Shown piece by piece: positions 26,497-36,076 of a stretch of DNA of 64,000 bases; position 1 is the first letter of the stretch, and every line of letters starts with the position of its first letter. Source of the stretch: Bacillus sp. SA1-12. GTDB lineage: Bacteria > Bacillota > Bacilli > Bacillales > Bacillaceae. A model generated the notes under the pieces. That model worked only from the letters and a program-made list of their open reading frames with translations, had not been told where the DNA came from and searched no databases. Position numbers and translations under genes: made by a program. The stretch is taken from contig NZ_LATZ01000002.1 in NCBI RefSeq assembly GCF_000981385.1, positions 186,001 to 250,000 on the forward strand. The letters run 5' to 3'.

Positions 26497-26616
26497 ATCC
26501 ACTACCATTTAATAAGTTATTAAGGATCTCTCTTACTTTCTATTGGGCATTCACCTATTCCCCGCCACCTGCATATCGTAACCGTGAAGGTTCGTGTGAG
26601 AGGAGCGAAAAATTGA

Positions 26617-27027
26617 ATGTATCCATATTATCGACAATTACCAATACAAATCCCAGGTTTTCCACAGTCGGGCGGTGGAACAGGCTTCCCGCCTTTTGGG
26701 CCACCTGGTAGTGGGCCGGGCGGTTTTGATGGAGGATTCGGCGGAGGGCAAGCTCAAAGCGGGCCGCCATCAGGACCTCCACCTTCTGGTATCCCGCCTG
26801 AACAAGGACAAGGGCAGTTTGGGGTGTTTGCAGTAGATCCCGGCGGTATTCGAGGTTGTCTCTTTCGTTTTACGTATGTTCGTTTAAATAATGGCAATGC
26901 CTTTTGGTACTATCCAACATTTGTAGGCAGAAACTCTGTAGCCGGCTGGCGTTGGCGCAGAAATCAATTCCGTTGGGTTTATTTTGGCATCGATTTAAAT
27001 CGTATTCGTTCATTTAGTTGTAGTTAA
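26617..27027 (+). CDS. Pro/Gly-rich protein with conserved aromatic C-terminal domain
   Basis: The 136-residue protein opens MYPYYRQLPIQIPGFPQ. A low-complexity Gly/Pro/Gln region follows (about residues 18-68), and then a compact domain rich in Trp, Tyr, Phe and Arg (FRFTYVRLNNGNAFWYYPTF, VAGWRWRRNQFRWVYFGIDL). No signal peptide or membrane segment. Composition recalls spore-coat or exosporium-associated proteins of Bacillus, and a SASP gene lies 250 bases downstream, but I cannot name a family. AGGAG lies eleven bases before the ATG. The local sequence is more GC-rich than its neighbours because of Gly and Pro codons. Confidence 0.7.
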   Translation: MYPYYRQLPIQIPGFPQSGGGTGFPPFGPPGSGPGGFDGGFGGGQAQSGPPSGPPPSGIPPEQGQGQFGVFAVDPGGIRGCLFRFTYVRLNNGNAFWYYPTFVGRNSVAGWRWRRNQFRWVYFGIDLNRIRSFSCS

Positions 27028-27029
27028 AA

Positions 27030-27170
27030 AGAATGAAACCTCATTCAGTGAGGGGATACTTCAGCCCAACTGATGGTTAGGTAAAATTGTCTTTTTGGCC
27101 GGTAAACTCTCCATAAAGTGCCCGTTATTATGATTTAGATAAGATATCCGTTCTCCAGATTTACCATTTT
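27030..27170 (+). repeat. Decayed repeat copy E after the Pro/Gly-rich gene
   Basis: TGAAACCTCATTCAGTGAGG and CAACTGATGGTTAGG resemble the head of copies A and B, starting directly after the stop codon. It is diverged; the rest of the gap to the SASP gene has no other feature. Confidence 0.4.
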
Positions 27171-27277
27171 ATTTTCAATGTTTTTATCGATAAAAATACC
27201 ATCAAAGGACATGATAAAAATGAGCATCGGTTGCTCAAAGTTCTTAAACCATTCAATTCAAAAAGGGGTGTTGGAAG

Positions 27278-27469
27278 ATGGCAAGAAATAAATTGTTAGT
27301 GCCAGGTGCCGAAAATGCTCTAAATTCCATGAAAGAGGAAATTGCGAATGAATTAGGGGTTGAACTTGGTGCCGATACGACAGCTCGCGCAAATGGTTCT
27401 GTTGGCGGGGAAATGACAAAACGGATGATCGCAATGGCAGAAAACCAGCTTCAGAACCAATCCCGATAA
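27278..27469 (+). CDS. Alpha/beta-type small acid-soluble spore protein
   Basis: The 63-residue protein has the two hallmarks of alpha/beta SASPs: the germination protease site region [16 protein letters not shown] (cleavage at the E-[IVF]-A context) and the DNA-binding C-terminal block [18 protein letters not shown]. Such proteins coat spore DNA, switch it toward an A-like form and protect it from UV, so that spore photoproduct becomes the main lesion; SplB, encoded 11 kb away, repairs it. A GGGGTGTTGG site precedes the ATG. It should be transcribed by sigma-G in the forespore, but I could not define a clear promoter. Confidence 0.95.
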   Translation: MARNKLLVPGAENALNSMKEEIANELGVELGADTTARANGSVGGEMTKRMIAMAENQLQNQSR

Positions 27470-27575
27470 AGTAAGACTACCATCCGTGCGGTTTTACTGC
27501 CCAATAAAATTGGGCAAAAATTGGGGAGAAATTAAGAGGGTATCTAAAGGATTGAGCCTTTTTAGATATCCTCTT
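27466..27575 (+). terminator. Repeat head and terminator after the SASP gene
   Basis: AAAGTAAGACTACCATCCGT, a relative of the repeat head, overlaps the SASP stop codon. It is followed by GCCCAAT-AAA-ATTGGGC and then by a strong hairpin (GAGGGTATCTAAA with TTTAGATATCCTC, 27536-27574). Confidence 0.65.
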
Positions 27576-27705
27576 CTATTTTCGGAAACTTTTTGAAGGA
27601 TGCTTTCGTAAACACTGACTACGAATGAATGCCAGCAGTAGAAATCAACAACTAGTTTTACGAAGCCTTATTTTATAAAAGAAACAAATTAAGTTAGAAA
27701 AGAAC

Positions 27706-27885
27706 CTAAACATTTGAATGTCTATTTAAAAATTGATGGCGTCTTTTTGCTTGAGAAATAATGGTTTGAATTTCATTTTTATAAAAGTTAATATGTGAAA
27801 GAGTAAGTGCGTACATCATTTCAGCTTCTAATTTTGCAACAATTTCTTGTTCTTCTTTCGTTAGCAATGCTTTATCATCGATCAT
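27706..27885 (-). CDS. Small conserved-looking protein of unknown function
   Basis: A 59-residue soluble, helical peptide (MIDDKALLTKEEQEIVAKLE at its start, basic tail QAKRRHQFLNRH). The ATG at 27885 follows GAGGTG with seven-base spacing, which supports translation; the extension to 27903 is not supported. No domain is recognised. It is divergent from patA, and the 260 bases between them hold no other gene. Confidence 0.6.
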   Translation of the reverse strand: MIDDKALLTKEEQEIVAKLEAEMMYALTLSHINFYKNEIQTIISQAKRRHQFLNRHSNV

Positions 27886-28166
27886 CTTTTTCACCTCTAT
27901 CATAAATTGGTCAAAAAGTTTATATATAAATTCGATGATGATTATTTATTTGTGTTGGTTGCTGTAAAAAGTTTTCACTTATTCGTGTGATTTTTTCGTT
28001 AATAGCAGAAAATTAGATGACAACAAAACCAAAGATGGTAAAATAACACCTATATATTATTTTTATGAAAAGTATTTGTTTTTGCAGGTAGCTACATGTA
28101 TGAACCTTCTAACAAAAGCTTTTCTACCATGATCGAGGTGGAGTCTTATTCCACGAGGAGGTTAAA

Positions 28167-29315
28167 ATGGAACATTTAGTGAATTCAAAGGTAAGACAAA
28201 TTGAGCTTTCAGGAATAAGAAAGTTTTTTAACATGGTAGCAAATTATGAAGACGTTATATCCCTTACAATCGGACAACCCGATTTTGAGACTCCACAGCA
28301 TGTCAAGGACGCTGGGATTGCAGCAATTGAACAAAATTACACTACATATACTCATAATGCAGGATTTATTGAACTTCGTGAAGCAGCGAGCAAGTTTTTA
28401 CGAAGAAAATATGAATTGAATTACTCTCCCGAGGATGAAGTGATTGTAACTGTTGGTGCTAGCCAAGCAATTGATTGCACCTTTCGTACATTATTAGAAG
28501 AAGGAAGTGAAGTTATACTGCCTAGCCCTGTTTATCCTGGTTATGAACCGTTGATTAAACTTGCTGGGGGAACTCCTGTTTATATCGATACAACAGAAAA
28601 TCAGTTTAAATTAACTGCAGAGTTGCTGGCTCCATTTATCACAGAAAAAACAAGATGTATCGTTCTTCCATATCCCTCTAATCCTACAGGAATAACATTA
28701 GAAGATGATGAGTTACAAGCAATCGCAGACTTGGTAAAAGGGAAAGATTTATTTATTTTATCTGATGAAATTTACAGTGAGCTTGTTTATGGAAAACAGC
28801 ATCGATCAATAGCCCGTTATTTAAGGGAACAAACGATTGTCATAAACGGATTATCAAAATCACACAGTATGACAGGTTGGCGTATTGGGTTATTATTTGC
28901 ACCAGCTCCTGTTACAAAGCATTTAATTAAGGTCCATCAATATAATGTGTCATGTGCATCATCGGTATCCCAAAAGGCAGCATATGAAGCTCTCACGGCC
29001 GGTATTGATGATGCTAAAACAATGAAAGACTCCTATCAAGATCGGTTAGAATATGTATATAACCGTTTGGTAAATATGGGATTTGATGTAGTAAAACCTG
29101 ATGGAGCTTTCTATTTATTTCCTTCAATAAAAAAATTCAATCAAACTTCGTTTGATTTTGCATTGTCACTAGTAAAAGAAGCTGGTGTTGCATTGGTACC
29201 TGGCAGTGCATTTTCTGAATATGGGGAAGGTTATGTTCGCCTATCCTATGCCTATTCAATGGAACGTCTAAAGGAAGCGATGGATCGCATTGAAAACTAT
29301 GTGAAAAATTTATAA
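28167..29315 (+). CDS. patA: Aminotransferase PatA, fold type I
   Basis: A 382-residue PLP-dependent class I/II aminotransferase. The Schiff-base lysine lies in INGLSKSHSMTGWRIG, the phosphate and ring contacts in YPSNPTG and ILSDEIYSELVY, and the C-terminal arginine in YVRLSYAYS. In B. subtilis PatA is the proposed N-acetyl-LL-diaminopimelate aminotransferase, the step between DapH and DapL, both encoded at the other end of this window. GAGGAGG precedes the ATG. It converges on kinA with a shared terminator, as in B. subtilis. Confidence 0.92.
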   Translation: MEHLVNSKVRQIELSGIRKFFNMVANYEDVISLTIGQPDFETPQHVKDAGIAAIEQNYTTYTHNAGFIELREAASKFLRRKYELNYSPEDEVIVTVGASQAIDCTFRTLLEEGSEVILPSPVYPGYEPLIKLAGGTPVYIDTTENQFKLTAELLAPFITEKTRCIVLPYPSNPTGITLEDDELQAIADLVKGKDLFILSDEIYSELVYGKQHRSIARYLREQTIVINGLSKSHSMTGWRIGLLFAPAPVTKHLIKVHQYNVSCASSVSQKAAYEALTAGIDDAKTMKDSYQDRLEYVYNRLVNMGFDVVKPDGAFYLFPSIKKFNQTSFDFALSLVKEAGVALVPGSAFSEYGEGYVRLSYAYSMERLKEAMDRIENYVKNL

Positions 29316-29324
29316 AACCCCTTC

Positions 29325-29354
29325 TAAAACAGCGGCGAATAAGCCGTTGTTTTA
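29325..29354. terminator. Bidirectional terminator between patA and kinA
   Basis: TAAAACAGCGGC and GCCGTTGTTTTA pair around GAATAA with A/T tracts on both sides. Confidence 0.85.
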
Positions 29355-29365
29355 GGTTAAACGAC

Positions 29366-31186
29366 TTAACTCTCCTTAAAATCACCAAATGGCATTTCAA
29401 CCGTAAACGAACTGCCCTTCCCTACTGTACTCTCAACAGAAATTCTACCATTATGATCCTCAATAATTTTGTATGTAATCATTAGGCCTAGACCATTTCC
29501 TTTTTCTTTTGTTGTTAAAAAAGGCTCACCTATTCGGTCGATTAGATCTACAGGAATTCCTTCTCCTTCATCTTTAACGATGATAAGAACTTTATCCTCT
29601 TTTCTTTTTGTTTGAACTGTTACAATCCCACCTTTTGGCATGGCATCAATTGCATTTTTAAATAAATTGATAAAAACTTGTTTCAGCTGATTTTGATCAC
29701 AATTAATCAGCAAGTTTGCATAATCATGTTCTTGTACAATTGAAACACTATTTAGATTTGCCTGTGTTTCTAATAGCATGGTTACATCCTGAATCAATGT
29801 GACCAAATTGGTTTTCCTGAACTTTGTTTCTTGAGGCTTAGCAAGAACAAGCAATTCACTTAATATCATTTCAATTCGATTTAATTCTGAAAAGATAATA
29901 TGAAAATATTGAGTATGATTTTTAAATTCAGGATGCATGATTTGTAAGAAACCCTTAATAGCCGTTAATGGATTTCGAATTTCGTGCGCAATTCCTGCTG
30001 CTAATTGGCCTGCTATTGATAGCTTTTCTGATCGCAGCATTAATTCCTCTGTTTTTTTACGGTCGGAAATATCGCGCAATATGACTTGAACTGCCTGTTC
30101 ACCAAAATAGGTTGTCGGAATGCAAACCATTTCTGAATAAATGGTCTTTTCCTCAGAAATAACCCATGATTGATTTGTTACATTTACTTCAGCTTTACCA
30201 GATAGGATGCTTTCTAATGATTCCTTCATTTTCTGATGATCATTCTGGTGTAAATGTTCAAAGATGTTTTTCCCTAACATTTCAGGATAATCGCCAGCTT
30301 CAAAAAGCTTTACTCCTGATTCATTAATAAAAACCCATTTATCCTGATGGATTACGCCAATGGTATCAATCGAATTATCAATAAGGCGCTGATAACGCTC
30401 CCTGCTTTTTTGGAGTATTTTTTGAAAGTTTCTTCTTGAAGATATATCTGTTAATATGATTAATTCAACCTTCTCTCCTTTGAAGGTTGTAAGATTAGCA
30501 GTTACTTCCACATTGATTTCGATACCGTCAAGTCTGCTCCAAGTTTGTTCAATAATCCCTATCTTTTCGCCATTATGCAGTCTTTTAATTCTATTTTTCA
30601 CTACCTCATGATAACCATTATCAATGAAATCTACTGTGTGTTTTCCGATAAGCTGAGCTTTAGAACTTGCCCCAAGTAACTCCATAAAAGCTTTATTTAC
30701 ATAAACGATTTTCCCTAGATGGGAGATATATAGCGGACTTGGCAAATCGTCGAGTAAAAGATCGCCATCCACCTGCCCAATCGTATAATCCTTATTTTTT
30801 TTCTCATTTTCTTTTGATTGTTCAAACATGACATTGTAGGTATCCAGCACTCTAATTTTTAGAACGATATCTTTCCCCTGCTTTGATACGGTACTTCTAA
30901 TGAAATCTACTGTTGCCTGAAACCATACATATGCCCCATTTTTATGCATAAAGCGAAATGTACATGGGTGCAGATGATGTTCGTTAAAAAAATAACTCTC
31001 GATTAAAAATAAATCCTCACTATGTATAAAATCCTTCACATATTTGCCGATTAAGTCATCATACGAATAACCGATAAGTTCAGTAGAATTTGAAGAAATA
31101 TATTGGAAGCGCCCATTTGAAGAAACTACAGCATATACTTCGACATCTTGTATAACTGTATGAACATTTGTTGCATTATGATCCAT
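29366..31186 (-). CDS. kinA: Sporulation sensor kinase KinA
   Basis: The 606-residue cytosolic histidine kinase has the same length as B. subtilis KinA and the same plan: three N-terminal PAS domains (about residues 10-120, 150-260 and 270-385), a HisKA segment with the phosphorylated His in AHEIRNPLTAIKGFLQ, and a catalytic ATPase domain with NLFKNAIDAMP (N box), VKDEGEGIP (G1) and GNGLGL (G2). No membrane helices. It feeds phosphate to Spo0F to start sporulation. TAGGAGGAG precedes the ATG. A copy of the 210-bp repeat lies directly upstream; I could not define a sigma-H promoter with confidence. Confidence 0.92.
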   Translation of the reverse strand: MDHNATNVHTVIQDVEVYAVVSSNGRFQYISSNSTELIGYSYDDLIGKYVKDFIHSEDLFLIESYFFNEHHLHPCTFRFMHKNGAYVWFQATVDFIRSTVSKQGKDIVLKIRVLDTYNVMFEQSKENEKKNKDYTIGQVDGDLLLDDLPSPLYISHLGKIVYVNKAFMELLGASSKAQLIGKHTVDFIDNGYHEVVKNRIKRLHNGEKIGIIEQTWSRLDGIEINVEVTANLTTFKGEKVELIILTDISSRRNFQKILQKSRERYQRLIDNSIDTIGVIHQDKWVFINESGVKLFEAGDYPEMLGKNIFEHLHQNDHQKMKESLESILSGKAEVNVTNQSWVISEEKTIYSEMVCIPTTYFGEQAVQVILRDISDRKKTEELMLRSEKLSIAGQLAAGIAHEIRNPLTAIKGFLQIMHPEFKNHTQYFHIIFSELNRIEMILSELLVLAKPQETKFRKTNLVTLIQDVTMLLETQANLNSVSIVQEHDYANLLINCDQNQLKQVFINLFKNAIDAMPKGGIVTVQTKRKEDKVLIIVKDEGEGIPVDLIDRIGEPFLTTKEKGNGLGLMITYKIIEDHNGRISVESTVGKGSSFTVEMPFGDFKES

Positions 31187-31238
31187 AGCATCTCCTCCTA
31201 AGTTATGACATCTTCACTATGAAATAGCAGGATAAAAT

Positions 31239-31443
31239 AAAGTGAGATTTCCATCAGTGGGGTATTCTTCCCCCACGGATGGTTAGAGAAACATATCACG
31301 GATGGACTGCCACATTCTTATGTCCAGCCTGACTTAGACAACAATCTCTCATTGGATTTTAAGTGCAGTTATCCCCAGCTTATCTTCTTAGCTAAATTTC
31401 AATCTTGAGTAGGGGTTTTATTGCCGTTAAGATTAGGATAAAC
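31239..31443 (+). repeat. About 205-bp structured intergenic repeat, copy B
   Basis: The head AAGTGAGATTTCCATCAGTG and the hairpin TGGGG...CCCCCA match copy A, as does the tail TTATTGCCGTTAAGATTAGG. It occupies most of the 540 bases between kinA and the acyl-CoA ligase gene. Bases 31444-31646 hold nothing else that I can support. Confidence 0.7.
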
Positions 31444-31646
31444 TTGAAATGGTATTTTAAAAAATATCGTTTTTATATTTGTATAGATCCTCACATGATG
31501 AACACTATGAATTATCACCTTTTTATACTATTCGATTCCAATTTAGAAAAATCCTTTTTTTAGGTAATTCTCGTATTCGATTAGCATTAAGATATTTTAA
31601 GTGTACGTTGTTATCCTCTTTTGTCAATACACTGTTCAAATAATAG

Positions 31647-31676
31647 GAAAAAAGCCGGTGCATACCGACTTTTTCC
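31647..31676 (-). terminator. Terminator after the acyl-CoA ligase gene
   Basis: On the minus strand AAAGTCGGT and ACCGGCTTT pair around ATGC and run into T residues. Confidence 0.85.
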
Positions 31677-31728
31677 TTTGTACCTTTTCAATTAACTCAA
31701 CTCTCCAATTTCCACTTAAAAATAGGAA

Positions 31729-33345
31729 TTACTGCTTTTTAGCACTCTCATCCCGAAGTATCCTGCGTAAGATTTTTCCTACGTTTGTTTTTGGCAATTC
31801 TTCTCTAAATTCAACAATTCTCGGGATTTTAAAAGCAGCTAAATGCTGGCGGCAAAAGCTTATGATCTCCTCAGGATCTGCTGTATTTCCCGGCCTTTGG
31901 ACAATAAATGCCTTTACTGTTTCCCCGCGAAAATCATCTGCAATCCCAATTACAACAGCTTCCTGCACGGAAGGATGCTCATAAAGAACCTCCTCAATTT
32001 CACGTGGATAAACATTGTAACCGCTTGCAATAATTAAATCCTTTTTACGATCAACAATCGATACATACCCTTCCTTATCCATCCTTGCAATATCCCCTGT
32101 AAAGAGCCACCCATCCCGAAGAGTTACGGCCGTTTCCTCTATCATATTCCAATAACCTTTCATCACTTGAGGTCCTCTTATAATTAGCTCACCAAGTCTC
32201 CCTGTTGGGACTTCTAGGGTACCCGTTGCAACATCAACTATTTTGTATTCTGTGCCTGGGAGGCCAATTCCCACAGTACCTGCTTTTCTTTCAGCAAAGG
32301 CAGGATTGCAATGTGTTGATGGCGAGGCTTCTGAAAGGCCATATCCCTCCAAAATTTGGGCACCTGTCTTCGATTCAAACTCTCTTAAAAGCTCGACTGG
32401 CATTGGAGCACTGCCGCTATTGCATATTCGAATTGAATCAATCCCATATTCCTCGGCCCTTGGATGGCTGGTAATTGCCATATACATCGTTGGAACTCCA
32501 GGAAAAAGTGTTGGCTGCTCTCTTTTGATCGTTTCAAGCACTTCCTCAAGATCAAATCTTGGCAACATGATCATTGAATTCCCACAATAGATAGAAAGAT
32601 TCATGCAAGCAGACATCCCAAAAACATGGAATAAAGGAAGAACCGTTAAGCATTTTTCATGACCTTTTACGATTTCATCTTTAAAGAATTTATAGGTTTG
32701 AACCGCATTTGCAACTATATTACGATGTGTGAGCATCGCTCCTTTTGCCCGACCAGTTGTCCCACCAGTATACTGCAGAACAGCAATATCATGTTCTGGC
32801 TCACATTCAATTGGAAGAACAAGACCATTTTGTTTTGCTAAGAAACTGTCAAACGTATCATCCTCCTGTTGGCTTTTCACAGTGGATTGGAGACTAACAG
32901 TAATGATATTTTTAATGCTTGTTTTGATTTGAATCGCTTTTATTCTTGGATAAAGAGCATTTAATAATACGATTGTTTCAGCTTCACAATCATTTAACAC
33001 ATATTCAAGCTCTCTTTCAACAAGCATCGGATTTAGTTGTGTAACAATTGCCCCTGCAGTCAATGCACCGTAATAGGAAACTACATATTGCGGACAATTT
33101 GGCAGCATGATCGCTACTCGGTCACCCTTTTGGACTCCTGCCTGCTGCAAAGAGGATGCAAATCCAACTACCAATCTTGCAATCTCATTGTATGTAAAGG
33201 TGTTTCCATAAAACGAGACCGCTTCATGTTCTCCAAAAATGTCAACTGTCTTCTGAAGCATTTCTGGAACAGAAATAGGAGGTATTTCCACTTCATTTTG
33301 GACATAGTCAGGATACTTTGCCATCCAATGTTTAGGATCTTTCAT
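31729..33345 (-). CDS. Long-chain fatty-acid-CoA ligase
   Basis: A 538-residue ANL-superfamily enzyme that activates fatty acids by adenylation and transfer to CoA. Signatures: YTGGTTGRAKGAMLTHRN (P-loop-like), LEGYGLSEASP, GWLFTGDIARMD, and DRKKDLIIASGYNVYPREIE at the hinge, with PKTNVGKILRR near the end carrying the catalytic lysine. Closest in plan to LcfA/LcfB/FadD. The ATG at 33345 has GAGGAGG six bases upstream. No FadR operator was seen upstream, unlike fadH. It is not at this position in B. subtilis. Confidence 0.9.
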   Translation of the reverse strand: MKDPKHWMAKYPDYVQNEVEIPPISVPEMLQKTVDIFGEHEAVSFYGNTFTYNEIARLVVGFASSLQQAGVQKGDRVAIMLPNCPQYVVSYYGALTAGAIVTQLNPMLVERELEYVLNDCEAETIVLLNALYPRIKAIQIKTSIKNIITVSLQSTVKSQQEDDTFDSFLAKQNGLVLPIECEPEHDIAVLQYTGGTTGRAKGAMLTHRNIVANAVQTYKFFKDEIVKGHEKCLTVLPLFHVFGMSACMNLSIYCGNSMIMLPRFDLEEVLETIKREQPTLFPGVPTMYMAITSHPRAEEYGIDSIRICNSGSAPMPVELLREFESKTGAQILEGYGLSEASPSTHCNPAFAERKAGTVGIGLPGTEYKIVDVATGTLEVPTGRLGELIIRGPQVMKGYWNMIEETAVTLRDGWLFTGDIARMDKEGYVSIVDRKKDLIIASGYNVYPREIEEVLYEHPSVQEAVVIGIADDFRGETVKAFIVQRPGNTADPEEIISFCRQHLAAFKIPRIVEFREELPKTNVGKILRRILRDESAKKQ

Positions 33346-33495
33346 TTTTTGCCTCCTCAATCTTGTACATAATCAATACAACCCTTTTGATATTTTATTC
33401 GCCCATTAAATTATGTATTCGCTGCCTGAACCTATGTACCCTTTTTTGAAAAAAAAATTGTTTACTCTTTTTCATCAAATAATTAAATTGAAAAC

Positions 33496-33517
33496 AAAAA
33501 GAGACACTAGGTCTCTT
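33496..33517 (-). terminator. Terminator after the 60-residue gene
   Basis: On the minus strand AAGAGACC and GTGTCTCTT form a short stem with TTTTTG after it; it overlaps the stop codon at 33516. Confidence 0.7.
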
Positions 33518-33698
33518 AATGACTTCCTTTATATTCTCCGTTATTTTTTGCAGCTTTTACTTTTTTCGCTTTATCATGATGAATTTTATTTGTTGCTGCA
33601 CTGCCCATTTCATGGCTGAATTCTGAATCAATTACACTTGAATCAAAGCCTTTTTTGTTTTTTTGCTGTGGATCGTTTTTCTTTGTCCGTTTCGCCAT
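33516..33698 (-). CDS. Small basic hydrophilic protein, possibly spore-associated
   Basis: A 60-residue Lys/Asn/Ser-rich peptide (MAKRTKKNDPQQKNKKGFDS at its start; VIDSEFSHEMGSAATN in the middle). The EFS-E-T/N pattern faintly recalls gamma-type SASPs and other small spore proteins, but this is not proof. GAGGGGTG precedes the ATG at 33698. It sits between the acyl-CoA ligase and pbpH genes with its own terminator. Confidence 0.6.
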   Translation of the reverse strand: MAKRTKKNDPQQKNKKGFDSSVIDSEFSHEMGSAATNKIHHDKAKKVKAAKNNGEYKGSH

Positions 33699-33767
33699 CA
33701 TCTTCACCCCTCAATAGAGATTTCAAGAGTATTTTGTGAAGAAATCAGGGAATTATGTAGCAGATAA

Positions 33768-33798
33768 GAAAAAAGAAGAGGTTATTCCTCTTCTTTTT
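33768..33798 (-). terminator. Terminator of pbpH
   Basis: AAAAAGAAGAGG and CCTCTTCTTTTT pair around TTATT and overlap the end of the gene. Confidence 0.85.
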
Positions 33799-35869
33799 TA
33801 CTGTCTGTGTTTATTTCTGTTGTTGTTACATATTTTTCTTGAAGATCCATATAAGCTTTTACAATTCTATTTGCAATATGCTTATTGACTGGATCACCAT
33901 CGTCACTAGCCCAAGGTACAACGACACTAAACGCAACCTGTGGATTTTCAGATGGATAATATCCAACGAAGTTTAAGTTATTTGTTTTTCTTCCCCAGTA
34001 TTCACGTTTAGGACCATAATATAATGTTTGTGATGTTCCAGTTTTACCAGCAACATCATAATCGATATAGGCAGATGCTGTTCCTGATGAAACAACCAGC
34101 TTAAACCCTTGTTGGACCTGTTCAATTTCATCTGTCGTATTGTTTACTCGATTTAAAATATTCGGCTCCTTATCAACAACGATAGGTCCTAGTTCATTTT
34201 CCTCTACTGGCGCATGGATGCTAGTAACAATACGGGGCTGTACACGATACCCTCCATTTGCAATAACAGAAACATATTGAGCTAATTGGAGTGGTGTATA
34301 GGTATCAAATTGTCCAATGGCAATATCCAACAGCTTACCTGCTGAGTCGGGTGTACTGATTAAACCCGAAGACTCCTGTGGTAAGTCGATACCTGTTGCA
34401 ACTCCTAAGCCAAATTGAGCAAAATAATTACGAAGCTTTTGAAAATCCTCTGAAGTAGCATTAAACGGTCCATTTTTCGTATATGTGATGTCGGCAATTC
34501 TCATCGCTACATGAAACATATAAACGTTTGATGATAGCTTTAATGCACTTAAATCAGTCATATAACCAAGATTTTTATATGAGCCTTTTGGCGGTGTTCC
34601 TCTAAAGTAAAGGGTCGTATCATAAAATCCTTGGCCGATCGGCATTCCGTCTTGATAACCGGAAAGCACAGTCGCTCCTTTTACTGTAGAACCTGCTTCA
34701 TATTGAGTTGCAAAAGTCCCATATGCAAAATCAAGCATTTCACCGCTGCGGTTCTCTGGATTAAGCATCTTTCCTACCATCGCTAATACATCGCCTTGAT
34801 ATGGATCCATCATGACAACAAAGGCGCGGTCCATCAAAAAGTGGCTTCCGCTAGCTTTACGGAGTTCTTCCTCAACAATTTTTTCTACTTCCATTTGCAG
34901 CTCCATGTCAAATGAAAGCTTTAAGTCATAACCCCTTTGTCCTTCATCAATTACTTCTTCGGAAACAATGTTGCCACTTTTATCGGATATATATTCAATC
35001 TTTGCTTTTCTAGGATTTAAGTAATCTTCGTACTGGTATTCAAGGTAGCTCGTCCCCACTCGTTCATTACGGGCATAGCCTCTTGCAGTATAAAAATCCT
35101 CCCGGGATTGAAGAATACCTTGTTCAGGTGTACTAATACCGCCGAAAATTGTTTTCAATGATTCATACGGATAATCTCTTGCCCAATCCGTGATCACATC
35201 TACACCGGGCAGCTCTTCTAAATGTTCCGCAACCATAGATACTTCTTCATCTGTTAAATTCGTTGATTTGACGATTTGCGGCTCATATTGGTAGCCTGAT
35301 GAAAAGCGTGTGAAGATGTAGGCAAGCTCCTTTTCTTGATTGCTAGCCTTAATGGCAGCTACATCCTCTTCTGGAACACGTTCAACCTGTAAGCGGTAGG
35401 TTTCCGATGGCTCTAATTCCAATTCACTCTCTGAAAGCAGCCCTTTCGCTTCATCCGGATGTGAAGCAAGCCAATAATCCTTTATATCTCGTTCCTTCAG
35501 TTCTTCCTCTAAAAACGCTGCATCATAGCTTATATACTGTGCCAGCTTTTTAGCGGTCTCAATTTTGTTCTCCGCTTTTGTTGTTTTATCAACAGTATAC
35601 GTAATAGCAGGCACACTTTTGTTGTTAACGACTACTCGATTATAACGATCATACATTTTCCCCCGTGGTGCGGGCAAACTAGCATAATCTGATTCCGTTC
35701 GTGCCACTTCCTTGGAAAATGCCTCACCTTGGACAATTTGTACGACACCGAGCCGGACAATCAGTGCGACAAACAATAAAAACACAAGGAAAAAAAATAC
35801 ATTTATGCGAATGTATCTGGATTTTTTTAATTTACGATGTTCGGATGCATTCGCGCCTTGTTCTGTCAA
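33782..35869 (-). CDS. pbpH: Class B penicillin-binding protein (PbpH-like transpeptidase)
   Basis: The 695-residue protein has a short cytosolic tail, one membrane helix (INVFFFLVFLLFVALIV), a PBP dimerisation domain with APRGKMYDRYNRVVV, and a transpeptidase domain with STVK (in EAGSTVKGAT), SSN and KTGTSQ. It cross-links peptidoglycan and in B. subtilis PbpH supports rod shape together with PbpA. TTG 35869 is favoured as start because AAAGGGGAA precedes it; the in-frame ATG at 35887 has no ribosome site and encodes that very site. Synteny with kinA and ykwC supports the name; PbpA is the alternative. Confidence 0.87.
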   Translation of the reverse strand: MTEQGANASEHRKLKKSRYIRINVFFFLVFLLFVALIVRLGVVQIVQGEAFSKEVARTESDYASLPAPRGKMYDRYNRVVVNNKSVPAITYTVDKTTKAENKIETAKKLAQYISYDAAFLEEELKERDIKDYWLASHPDEAKGLLSESELELEPSETYRLQVERVPEEDVAAIKASNQEKELAYIFTRFSSGYQYEPQIVKSTNLTDEEVSMVAEHLEELPGVDVITDWARDYPYESLKTIFGGISTPEQGILQSREDFYTARGYARNERVGTSYLEYQYEDYLNPRKAKIEYISDKSGNIVSEEVIDEGQRGYDLKLSFDMELQMEVEKIVEEELRKASGSHFLMDRAFVVMMDPYQGDVLAMVGKMLNPENRSGEMLDFAYGTFATQYEAGSTVKGATVLSGYQDGMPIGQGFYDTTLYFRGTPPKGSYKNLGYMTDLSALKLSSNVYMFHVAMRIADITYTKNGPFNATSEDFQKLRNYFAQFGLGVATGIDLPQESSGLISTPDSAGKLLDIAIGQFDTYTPLQLAQYVSVIANGGYRVQPRIVTSIHAPVEENELGPIVVDKEPNILNRVNNTTDEIEQVQQGFKLVVSSGTASAYIDYDVAGKTGTSQTLYYGPKREYWGRKTNNLNFVGYYPSENPQVAFSVVVPWASDDGDPVNKHIANRIVKAYMDLQEKYVTTTEINTDSKKEEE

Positions 35870-36000
35870 TACAATTTCCCCTTTCATTAAAAGATCAGCT
35901 TATGTTAATAGGTCTATTTTTACTCAATTTAGTCCACCCATTATTTTACCACTAATTTTAAAGAAGATATAGATTTTGAATATGAAAAAAATGTGAAGTA

Positions 36001-36047
36001 AAAAACTGCAAAAGAAGAGGATCACATCCTCTTCTTTTGCAGTTTTT
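36001..36047 (-). terminator. Long perfect terminator after ykwC
   Basis: AAAAACTGCAAAAGAAGAGG pairs perfectly with CCTCTTCTTTTGCAGTTTTT around ATCACAT. Confidence 0.95.
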
Positions 36048-36076
36048 GAACTCTTAATCGTAATTATGATTATTCT

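Noticed and set aside
31444..31646. Sigma-H promoter for kinA
   Set aside because: AAGAGGATAA near 31612-31621 resembles a -35, but no GAAT element lies at the right distance.
33346..33480. FadR operator before the acyl-CoA ligase
   Set aside because: No TGAATGA palindrome was seen; only the fadH upstream site qualifies.
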